A stretch of DNA of 8,016 nucleotides from Alphaproteobacteria bacterium (lineage in GTDB: Bacteria > Pseudomonadota > Alphaproteobacteria > Sphingomonadales > Sphingomonadaceae), in contig JAHJSJ010000076.1 in NCBI GenBank assembly GCA_018830415.1, forward strand, positions 1-8,016, in the 5' to 3' direction. How positions within the stretch are numbered: position 1 is the stretch's first letter; each line of letters opens with the position of its first letter. This document shows positions 1 through 5,676 of this stretch, in pieces. Position numbers and translations under genes: made by a program. Below the pieces are notes generated by a model. It did no database searches. It was not told where the DNA came from and saw only the letters and a program-made list of their open reading frames with translations.

Positions 1-681
1 AAGTACTGGGCCAAGCTCGATGAGCGGCTGATGCGCGAATATGGCGTGACCGGCACGCTCCAGACCCCCGTCAACTTCATCGTCCACACCCTGCAGGAGG
101 TGAACGACGGGCTTGCCCATGGCCGGTATTTTTTCATGGACGTGAAGACCGAAGGGATCGCGGTCTATCAGTCCGACGACACCGAGCTGCACACGCCGAA
201 GCCCAAGACGCCGACGCAGGCTCTGAAGATGGCAACGGAGTATTTCGAAGAGTGGTTGCCGAGTGCCTCGGATTTTTTCGACGGCTATCAGGACGCCAAA
301 GCACGAGAGAAATACAAGAAGGCGGTGTTCGATCTGCACCAATCAGCGGAACGGATGTACCATACCGTTCTCTTGGTCTGCACCTTCTACACTCCCCACG
401 TGCACAACCTCGGTTTCCTGCGTACCCAGGCCGAGCGTATCGATCCGCGGCTGACTTATGTCTGGCCGCGCGAGCTCAAGAAGGATCGCGCGCGGTTCGA
501 GAAGCTCAAGGATGCCTACGTCAAGGCCCGCTACTCAAAGCACTACCGCGTCACAAAGGAGGAGCTCGAATGGCTCGGCGCGCAGGTCGAAGAGCTTGGC
601 CGCGTCGTCCACGAGGTCTGCTCTGAGCGGATTGAGACGCTGAAAGCCGATGCGAAGACGAGACCCGATAAGGTTCGTTGA
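1..681 (+). CDS. Nucleotidyltransferase/HEPN-domain protein, C-terminal part (5' end outside window)
   Basis: The reading frame is open from the first base (KYWAKLDERL precedes the first Met at 31), so the gene starts upstream and only about 226 residues are visible. The segment around bases 337-430 (HQSAERMYHTVLLVCTFYTP, then HVHNL) and the C-terminal helices (KARYSKHYRVTKEELEWL, bases 523-576) match my memory of proteins joining an N-terminal minimal nucleotidyltransferase domain to a C-terminal HEPN domain. The stretch YFFMDVKTEGIAVYQ would belong to the end of the nucleotidyltransferase part. The HEPN Rx4-6H ribonuclease motif is not evident, so this HEPN copy is more likely a binding or partner module than an RNase. 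Such proteins are linked to nucleotide transfer in toxin-antitoxin or resistance settings, but the substrate is unknown. It ends in TGA and converges with the thermonuclease gene 42 bases away. Confidence is good for the family and low for the role. Confidence 0.8.
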   Translation, partial: KYWAKLDERLMREYGVTGTLQTPVNFIVHTLQEVNDGLAHGRYFFMDVKTEGIAVYQSDDTELHTPKPKTPTQALKMATEYFEEWLPSASDFFDGYQDAKAREKYKKAVFDLHQSAERMYHTVLLVCTFYTPHVHNLGFLRTQAERIDPRLTYVWPRELKKDRARFEKLKDAYVKARYSKHYRVTKEELEWLGAQVEELGRVVHEVCSERIETLKADAKTRPDKVR

Positions 682-723
682 TCGACCCACGCAGGGCTGA
701 ACTCGCCAGCCTCAGTTTTCGCT

Positions 724-1431
724 TTATCGAACGATCGCCCGGCGATAGCCCGCAGCTTGAGCTTCGGCCTCAGTGCAGAAGTAAGCTTCAGCGCGGGTGG
801 CGTCGTAATAGGGCATTCCCGGCAAGTGATAGATCCAGTCACCGCGCCGGGAGTGATTGCCCTTGATCAGGCACTGTCCGTTGCCTTCGTAACGGCGTGC
901 GCGCCCCGCAAGTCGCGGTGAGCCTTGCGCCGTTCGCGGCTGCGGGTCGGTCTGCTGGCTCACCCGGTAATCTTCCGGCATCTGGAAGTCCCATTGCCAG
1001 ATGCCAGCGCGCGCAGCGCGCGCCCGCATCTCAGCAGAGACGTAGTCGTTTCCATACCGCCGGAATGCCGTGGCCCAGCCCGCTTCCACAAGTGCTCCGC
1101 CAATATCCACCCCGGATGTCTGACAGGTCGCCACGATCCGGCCATAGGTATCAGTGTCGCGCGGCTGACAGGTCAGAACCGAGTTTCCGATCAGTCCTGC
1201 AAGCACATCCTTTGCCATCGCACCGCACGCGACCTCGGATCCGTTGTTGTAACACGGCTGGGTGAACTGTGGTGCGTCGACGCCGAACAGACGGAGCTCG
1301 GTTCCCGCAACACGCAAGGAGTCGCCATCGATGACTTCGGCAGGCCCTTGGATGACCTGAGCGGCTGCGAATGACGGTGTGCCAAGCGTTGCAAGCGCAG
1401 CGAGGATAAAGCGGAGGTGTGATCTCGGCAC
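724..1431 (-). CDS. Secreted thermonuclease-family (SNase-like) protein with C-terminal Cys/His module
   Basis: This 235-residue protein begins with a signal peptide: basic MPRSHLR, a hydrophobic stretch at residues 8-18, and a likely cut after FAAA near residue 24. The SNase fold follows: VIDGDSL (33-39), LRLFGVDAP (46-54), DTYGRIVA (94-101) and GIW (143-145). By analogy with the staphylococcal enzyme, Asp37, Arg47, Asp52 and Arg98 fit calcium and phosphate ligands, but the general-base Glu of the usual DxPE is Gln55 (codon CAG at 1267-1269). Residues 187-231 form a second module with C187LIKGN, YH202LPG, YFC219 and EAEAQAAGYRRA, common at the C-terminus of alphaproteobacterial SNase-like proteins. 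The start is GTG with no clear Shine-Dalgarno and no ATG upstream before the in-frame stop at 1498-1500, so the start is uncertain. It probably acts in the periplasm or outside the cell; nuclease activity is doubtful. Confidence 0.85.
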   Translation of the reverse strand: MPRSHLRFILAALATLGTPSFAAAQVIQGPAEVIDGDSLRVAGTELRLFGVDAPQFTQPCYNNGSEVACGAMAKDVLAGLIGNSVLTCQPRDTDTYGRIVATCQTSGVDIGGALVEAGWATAFRRYGNDYVSAEMRARAARAGIWQWDFQMPEDYRVSQQTDPQPRTAQGSPRLAGRARRYEGNGQCLIKGNHSRRGDWIYHLPGMPYYDATRAEAYFCTEAEAQAAGYRRAIVR

Positions 1432-1444
1432 TGCTGGTGTCCGG

Positions 1445-1609
1445 TTAGCGATACAAGGCGGTCTTATGACAAGCAGGTTTAAAAACTCGTGATTTCGCTA
1501 AGTGAGGCTTAGCCTTTCGGCCAATCCGTAAACTTTGGATATGCCAAAGATCTGCCTCGTTGCTTTGCACGTTCTCACGACGTGCCAAGGAAATCGGCTT
1601 TTCTTTGCA
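1445..1609. other. Unassigned AT-richer spacer between the thermonuclease start and the IS21 remnant
   Basis: I recognise nothing coding here. The minus-strand frame that runs on from istA stays open to a stop at 1445-1447, but its residues no longer resemble IS21 transposase. It holds a small 6-bp stem (gctaag at 1497-1502 and cttagc at 1508-1513). The segment must carry the promoter of the thermonuclease gene if that gene is transcribed, but I see no convincing -35/-10 pair. Confidence 0.4.
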
Positions 1610-2032
1610 TGTGCCGCTGTTGCGGAAATGGTGACGCATAGGCTGATCGCCGTGTATCCGCGACAGGCCAAGTCTGCCCGGCTCATGCAACTGCCGGAAG
1701 TTGACCTCGCGCTCGGGCCCATGCAGCGCACGCCAGCCCCTGATCCGGCGTTCCAGCGTCCTGCGCGCAAACGGCAGGTCGCCGTGCCGGCGGCGCAGCT
1801 CCTCAAAGATCGCAATTGGACGAAGACCGGGCGCCGTTTCCAACAGCGGCACAACCTCCTCGACGAAGAACCCCGCAAGCGGATCGGGACGTCGGCGACC
1901 GCGGGGCGCTTTCGTCTGCGAAGGCAGCTGCGGATCCTTCAACAGCCGATAGCCCGCAGCCGGGCTCATCCCCGCCTTCGCCGCAGCCACGGCCACCGGG
2001 TGGTCTTTCCTCAATGTCATAAACAGCCTCAT
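1610..2032 (-). pseudogene. istA: IS21-family transposase istA, N-terminal remnant, frameshifted and truncated
   Basis: Starting from Met at 2032-2030 (MRLFMTLRKDHPV), the protein shows the N-terminal helix-turn-helix of IS21 transposases (AVAAAKAGMSPAAGYRLLKD), then EVVPLLETAPGLRPIAIFEELRR, FARRTLERRIRGWRALHG and the conserved EPGRLGLS just before the DDE domain. After Ser at 1661 the frame loses similarity, while another minus frame gives CVTISATAAH near 1610-1640, resembling the GVTIAG stretch that follows in intact IstA. At least one indel is therefore present, and homology stops soon after. The DDE catalytic domain and the istB helper gene are absent, so this is dead. The frame continues open to 1445 but that tail is not IS21-like. 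Confidence 0.8.
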
Positions 2033-2140
2033 CTGATGATCGGTTATGTGACGGCCAGGCACACGGCAGGTCCTCCGCAACAGGAAAACCCAACCATACC
2101 TGACACCGCGATCATCTCCGGCAGCCCCCAAAAGGGGCGC

Positions 2141-2197
2141 TCCGGTGTGGGGGGAACGGCTACGGGCTACGCCCTGCGCCGTTCCCCCCACACCGGA
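2141..2197. repeat. Perfect 20-bp inverted repeat upstream of istA
   Basis: tccggtgtggggggaacggc at 2141-2160 pairs perfectly with 2178-2197, leaving a 17-base loop that itself contains gggc/gccc. It lies between the IS21 terminal repeats and the istA start. It may be a transcription or translation barrier that shields the transposase from outside promoters; this role is inference. A smaller stem (gcccc 2124-2128, ggggc 2134-2138) sits next to it. Confidence 0.75.
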
Positions 2198-2239
2198 TTC
2201 TCATCCTGATCGTCGCGTTTTCTCATCCTGATTGTCGCG
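2198..2239 (-). repeat. Two direct repeats at the IS21 end (likely IstA binding sites)
   Basis: ttctcatcctgatcgtcgcg at 2198-2217 recurs as ttctcatcctgattgtcgcg at 2220-2239, with 19 of 20 bases identical and a period of 22. IS21-family ends characteristically carry repeated transposase-binding sites, and the position right at the element's edge fits that role. Confidence 0.75.
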
Positions 2240-2244
2240 CGACA

Positions 2245-2408
2245 CCGCAGCCCGGATCCACGGCGACGATACCACCGTGCCAGTCATGGCCAGGGGCAAG
2301 ACCGATACAGCACGATTATGGGTCTACGTCCGCGATGATCGTTCCTTCGCCGGATCTGATCCACCAGCTGCCCTGTTCCACTACTCGCGCGATCGTCGCG
2401 GCGAACAT
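2245..2408 (+). pseudogene. IS66-family transposase (TnpC), internal fragment with the first catalytic Asp region
   Basis: The plus strand reads ARIHGDDTTVPVMARGKTDT, then RLWVYVRDDR and ALFHYSRDRRGEH. This is the hallmark start of the IS66 TnpC catalytic core, where GDDTTVPV carries the first DDE aspartate. Everything upstream is missing because the IS21 end joins at 2244/2245. Downstream it stops at GEH (2406-2408), where IS3 sequence begins. The C-terminal end of the same type of protein reappears at 2931-3062, so both pieces may derive from one IS66 copy. The apparent Met start at 2232 lies in IS21 DNA and is an artefact of the junction. Confidence 0.8.
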
Positions 2409-2599
2409 ACGTCTCGCAGATCTCCTTGATGCGTTTCCTCAGAAAGGCCGGATCGGTGCGGCGGGACTGATAGTGGTAACTGGAAGTGTCGAACGGCAGA
2501 ACCCGGCAGGCTCTGCGGATCGACACGCCCCAGTCCAACAGCATCCCGTCGACCATCTCGCGCTTCCGATCCGGCCTCAGAGCTTTCGTTTGATGACAT
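2409..2599 (-). pseudogene. IS3-family orfB, N-terminal fragment (transposase catalytic part missing)
   Basis: The minus frame overlapping the end of orfA reads KALRPDRKREMVDGMLLDWG, then SIRRACRVLPFDTSSYHY and FLRKRIKEICETYVR, typical of the N-terminal region of IS3 OrfB. In intact relatives ETYVR is followed by YGYRRVHVLL and the integrase-like DDE core; here the frame runs into IS66 DNA instead. It overlaps orfA (stop at 2577-2579), the usual arrangement for programmed frameshifting in IS3 elements, but no classic A6G slippery run is present. It cannot make a functional transposase. Confidence 0.8.
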
Positions 2600-2843
2600 C
2601 CTGCAGCATCTCGCGGTCCAGCGTCAGATCGGCGACGATCTTCTTGAGCCGGCTGTTCTCGTCCTCCAGCTCACGCAGCCGCCGCATCTCCGATGGCAGC
2701 AGCCCCGCGTATTTCTTCCTCCAGTTGAAATAGGTTGCCTGGCTGATACCCGCCTTGCGGCAGTTCTCAGCGACCGGCGTCCCTTCCTCGCCCTGCTTGA
2801 TGACGAACGCCTTCTGCGCGTCCGTGAACTTCGATGCCTTCAT
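2577..2843 (-). CDS. IS3-family OrfA (transposase DNA-binding subunit)
   Basis: This intact 88-residue protein, beginning MKASKFTDAQKAFVIKQGEE, has a helix-turn-helix with AGISQATYFNWRKKY at about residues 31-45. A C-terminal leucine-zipper-like helix (RRLRELEDENSRLKKIVADL) and REMLQDVIKRKL follow. Both are standard for OrfA of IS3 elements, which binds the element ends and joins OrfB by frameshifting. The start is well supported: AGGAGG at 2855-2850 lies six bases upstream of the ATG. The frame is undamaged, but with orfB cut short it is an orphan that could at most act as an end-binding inhibitor of related elements (inference). Confidence 0.85.
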   Translation of the reverse strand: MKASKFTDAQKAFVIKQGEEGTPVAENCRKAGISQATYFNWRKKYAGLLPSEMRRLRELEDENSRLKKIVADLTLDREMLQDVIKRKL

Positions 2844-2919
2844 GCCAAACCTCCTCGCCCAGCCAAGGATGTCTACAGCGGAAAACTCTAGCCGCGAATG
2901 GTCCAGTTTTCAGGTGGCA

Positions 2920-3062
2920 GAGCAGCCGCAAAGCTCAACGACGTCGACCCGCAGGCCTGGCTCGCCGATGTCCTCGCACGCATCGCCGATCATCCCGCCA
3001 CCAAACTCGATCAGCTGCTGCCTTGGAACTGGAGACCGCACGCCGCAGCGATCGCCGCATAA
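2920..3062 (+). pseudogene. IS66-family transposase, C-terminal fragment
   Basis: From 2931 the plus strand reads KLNDVDPQAWLADVLARIAD, then HPATKLDQLLPWNWRPH and a stop TAA at 3060-3062. This is the conserved C-terminal end of IS66 TnpC (the DPQAWLADVLARIAD and LLPWNW motifs). The usual residues before it are replaced by the IS3 end, and the middle of the protein between GEH (2408) and this point is missing. It has the same orientation as the fragment at 2245-2408. Confidence 0.8.
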
Positions 3063-3115
3063 ACCCGGCATACGCGCCGGCCGGCATCACGCCGTGGCCT
3101 TCACCGGACGGATAC
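3063..3115 (+). repeat. Probable IS66 right end
   Basis: After the transposase stop the sequence runs to caccggacggatac, whose complement begins GTATCCGTCCGGTG. IS66-family inverted repeats typically begin GTAAGCG-like, so this is a plausible, slightly divergent terminus at 3115. Immediately beyond it IS630-like coding sequence begins on the other strand. The left IS66 end is absent, so the inverted repeat cannot be confirmed. Confidence 0.45.
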
Positions 3116-3328
3116 GATGAAGCTCCCGTGCGCCTCGATCCTGCCTGAGTGCCAGTCACCACCGCGAGGCTTGGCGACCGCCCTGCCATGCTGAAGTGCA
3201 AGGCGCCGCCAGCGAATAGCGCTCGAGATGCTGACATTAAAATGGGCCGCAGCCGCTCGGCAACTCATGCCGCCGTCGATCGCAGCGACAACCTTGTCCC
3301 GCAGATCCTGTGAAAGCGTCCGTGCCAT
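3116..3328 (-). pseudogene. IS630-family transposase, N-terminal helix-turn-helix fragment
   Basis: The protein starts MARTLSQDLRDKVVAAIDGG, continues MSCRAAAAHFNVSISSAIRW and RRLALQHGRAVAKPRGGDWH, and ends RIEAHGSFI. This is the N-terminal paired-type helix-turn-helix of IS630 transposases. GGAGG at 3342-3338 supports the ATG at 3328. Sequence similarity ends at about 3116, where the probable IS66 terminus joins, so the frame's last residues to the stop near 3101 are read from IS66 DNA. The DDE catalytic part is missing. The most economical reading is that an IS66 copy inserted into this IS630 gene. Confidence 0.8.
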
Positions 3329-3421
3329 CCATGCTGGCCTCCTGCATCCAGCAAAAAGGATGAATCAGAACTGCGCCCGCAAGGGAATCCTCACCGAGTC
3401 AGAACGGGGGAGAACGCTCTA
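3329..3421 (-). mobile_element. IS630 outer end and leader
   Basis: Between the truncated transposase start and the AT-rich spacer, the minus strand begins GAGCGTTCTCCCCCGTTCTG just inside a TA dinucleotide at 3420-3421. IS630 elements insert at TA, and sphingomonad or rhizobial members that I recall carry similar GAGCGTTCTC termini, so the end is placed at 3419/3420. A sharp composition drop follows directly. Confidence 0.5.
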
Positions 3422-3522
3422 GTTTGCCGTTTTTTTTGCATATATCCACATTTAATCGGTGCGCACTACAAGAAAGTAAAGAAAATTTCTCAAGCCATCG
3501 CGAGGTCGAACTATCTTTTTAA
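3422..3522. other. AT-rich spacer downstream of the exporter operon
   Basis: About 36% G+C by hand count. It contains a run of eight T (3430-3437) but no convincing stem-loop terminator and no open frame longer than a few codons. It marks the junction between the IS graveyard and the exporter segment. Confidence 0.5.
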
Positions 3523-5670
3523 TCACAAGTCCGAAATATCGTGTGAACCACGGCTGGCTCTTTTCGGGTCGTGGAATTTACCATTCGAAAGAACGAGAAT
3601 TCGCGACGCCATTTCAATCGTCTCCTTCCGGTGCGCAATTATTAATCTCGTTATACCCATCGCGTTAATCGCCTCGTTGACTGCTTTTTCGTGAGCAGCA
3701 TCAAGATGGGCCGTTCCTTCGTCCATTATCAGCACCTTGGGTTGGCAATACAGTGCCCGCGCCATAATCACGCGCTGCTTCTGCCCACCAGACAGGGTCG
3801 ATCCCATATCGCCGACAAGCGTCTCATATTGCATCGGCATGCGCAAAATGTCTTCATGGACCGAGGCTGCAGCAGCTGATGCGGTAATTCGATCCATTTC
3901 TGGCTCATCATCGAAGAGCGCGATATTGTCTGCCAACGTGCCTGCGAACAAGGTGTCTTCCTGTAGCACGGCAGCGATTTGGCGATGATAGTTCTTATGC
4001 CCGAAGCGAGATAAAGGCAGCCCGTCGACTAGAAACTCACCGCTATGCGGTTCGACCAGGCCGAGCAGTACCTTCACCAGCGTTGATTTTCCGCTCCCTG
4101 AAGGGCCGGTAATAGCCAGATGCTCGCCTGGCTCGACAATGAGATCGACACCGTCAAGGACCATGGGATCACTGGGCGAATAGCGATAGAAGACGCTCCT
4201 TAATTCAAGGTGGCCCTTGAGTTCGGTTTCGCTTTCCTCGGTCGGACCGAAACTTTTGTCCTCGTCTGACAAGGCGATGTCCGAAAGACGCTCCAAATGC
4301 AGGCCGAGCATCTTGAGCGCGATAGCTTGGTCCACCAACGTCAACGCTTTCTGCACGAATTGTTGTTTATAAGCGATGTAAGCGAACACCATCCCAATGC
4401 TTAGTCCAGCTCCTTCCATTACAAAGCCGATAGCGAGCCAGATGGTCAAGACATTCTCCAGACCGAAGACAAGCAAATTGGCAGTGGATTGCCAAATACG
4501 AATGCGAGACAGGCGAACATCGGCATTCACAGCGTCGGTCAGTTTTGCCTGCCATACGGCGTGGCGCATCGTTTCACGGCCGAAAAGCCGAAGGGTTGTG
4601 ATGCCCCGCAGCGTTTCGATAAGCGTAGATTGCTCCTTACCGTGCGATATGATCGCATCCTGCTGAGCGTCCCGCTCAAGAGAGAACCAAATGAGCCGCA
4701 AGATGACCCAGAGTGCAAATGCAAATAGCGCGATGGAGGCTAGAACCGCGTTATACCAGAACATCATTGCCAAGGTGAGGAGCGCTAACGTGCCATCGAT
4801 AAATGCAGCAATCGCGCCTTGAGTCAGCAGGGTTTGAATGGGCGTGACGGATTGAAAGCGCGACAAGACATCGCCAGTTTCCCGTTTCTCGAACCAGTCA
4901 ACTGGCAGCCGAAACAGCCGACGTGCAATGTTAGACGCAAGTCCATAGCCAATCGTCGTACCGGCGACGAGAAGCACAAAGGATCGCAACAGCGAAGCCC
5001 CCGCATTGATCAATGTAAATAAGAAAAATCCGATTGCTAGGACAGCCAGCAAATTCTGATCGAGCGCAGGCAACGCGGTGTCGACTGCGATCTGCATGTA
5101 ATAGGGCAGCGCGAGCACATAGGCCTGCAAGACGATGCTGAGCACGATAACCTGCAAAAGGGCGCGTTTAAGCCCGGTCATCCGTCGCCACAATTGGCGC
5201 AACCTTAATCTCTGACGTTCGTCGGTGGTCTCGAAATTATCGCTCGGCCGCAACTCCAACGCGACGCCGGTGAAATGATCAGAAACTTGTTCGATTGGCA
5301 TCCAGATTGAACGACCGTCCGGGTTGTGAATCAGAGCAAGCACGCGGTCGCGCCTCGACTTAACCTCTTCCAGAACGACAAAGTGATTCATGTCCCAGTG
5401 CAGAATGCATGGCACATGAAGATTGGATAATTCGTCCAGCGGGAGCTTCACCGCGCGAGGCGTCAACCCGATTCGGTCCGCAATCCCGATCAAGCTGCGG
5501 AGAGCGGTGCCGCGTAGACTGGGCGTGTATCGACGGCGCAATGTGCCAAGGTCGATGTCTAAGTCATGATAGTTTGCAATCATGGTGAGGCAAGCAAGGC
5601 CGCATTCGGAAATCTCCGACTGCCGGACGAGGCGAATGCGCGAGCGAGTAAAAAGTCCGAGTTCCAGCAT
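3523..5670 (-). CDS. C39 peptidase-containing ABC exporter (CvaB/RaxB type)
   Basis: The 715-residue length is normal for peptidase-containing ABC transporters. Residues 1-140 are a C39 domain: Gln17 and Cys23 in RQSEISECGLACLTM, and His96 in HWDMNHFVVL. The third triad position, usually Asp of a DP motif, reads HNPDG with Asn116. Residues about 165-440 are the membrane domain with roughly six hydrophobic segments, including ALPYYMQIAVDTALP. The ATPase domain has Walker A GPSGSGKST (522-530), signature LSGGQ (626-630), Walker B VLIMDE (646-651), D-loop AHLD and switch His680. The wording MDEGTAHLD and IIAHRKETI fits the CvaB/RaxB branch. It should cut a double-glycine leader and export the peptide across the inner membrane. 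The ATG lies six bases after the adaptor's stop, with only a weak GGGACG upstream, suggesting translational coupling. The cargo is unknown. Confidence 0.92.
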   Translation of the reverse strand: MLELGLFTRSRIRLVRQSEISECGLACLTMIANYHDLDIDLGTLRRRYTPSLRGTALRSLIGIADRIGLTPRAVKLPLDELSNLHVPCILHWDMNHFVVLEEVKSRRDRVLALIHNPDGRSIWMPIEQVSDHFTGVALELRPSDNFETTDERQRLRLRQLWRRMTGLKRALLQVIVLSIVLQAYVLALPYYMQIAVDTALPALDQNLLAVLAIGFFLFTLINAGASLLRSFVLLVAGTTIGYGLASNIARRLFRLPVDWFEKRETGDVLSRFQSVTPIQTLLTQGAIAAFIDGTLALLTLAMMFWYNAVLASIALFAFALWVILRLIWFSLERDAQQDAIISHGKEQSTLIETLRGITTLRLFGRETMRHAVWQAKLTDAVNADVRLSRIRIWQSTANLLVFGLENVLTIWLAIGFVMEGAGLSIGMVFAYIAYKQQFVQKALTLVDQAIALKMLGLHLERLSDIALSDEDKSFGPTEESETELKGHLELRSVFYRYSPSDPMVLDGVDLIVEPGEHLAITGPSGSGKSTLVKVLLGLVEPHSGEFLVDGLPLSRFGHKNYHRQIAAVLQEDTLFAGTLADNIALFDDEPEMDRITASAAAASVHEDILRMPMQYETLVGDMGSTLSGGQKQRVIMARALYCQPKVLIMDEGTAHLDAAHEKAVNEAINAMGITRLIIAHRKETIEMASRILVLSNGKFHDPKRASRGSHDISDL

Positions 5671-5676
5671 TGGATG

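Larger units (their letters stand above)
1610..2244 (-). mobile_element. IS21-family element, one end plus truncated istA
   Basis: The preserved part runs from an outer end at 2244, in TGTCGCGCGACA (2233-2244, itself a perfect palindrome), through tandem terminal repeats and a large hairpin, into istA. The opposite end, most of istA and all of istB are gone. The outer end abuts an IS66 transposase fragment, so the IS21 copy most likely inserted into IS66. The inner limit near 1610 is approximate. Confidence 0.7.
2402..2919 (-). mobile_element. Truncated IS3-family element inside IS66 remnants
   Basis: The element holds orfA complete and only the N-terminal part of orfB. Its upstream end probably lies near 2919, where the minus strand reads TGCCACCTGAAAACTGGACC, which has the look of an IS3-type terminus. 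The other end is missing because orfB breaks off into IS66 sequence around 2402-2408. The junction shows a short shared gcgaacat, so the exact breakpoint is ambiguous. The limits are approximate. Confidence 0.65.

Noticed and set aside
682..723. Possible bidirectional terminator between the two convergent genes
   Set aside because: Only 4-bp pairings (ggct with agcc) are visible with a weak T-run, which is not enough to call.
543..842. Minus-strand open frame spanning the end of the HEPN gene and the thermonuclease 3' end
   Set aside because: It overlaps two well-supported genes and has no recognisable features.
1497..1513. gctaag/cttagc stem as a terminator of the istA remnant
   Set aside because: The six-base stem is short and AT-rich, and the nearest T-run on the minus strand is more than ten bases away.
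1535..2209. Plus-strand open frame of 224 codons opposite istA
   Set aside because: It is the antisense of the IS21 transposase remnant and shows no protein family features.
2198..2239. Short tandem repeat considered as a CRISPR remnant
   Set aside because: There are only two copies, with a two-base gap, at the exact end of an IS21 element. This is the expected terminal repeat structure.
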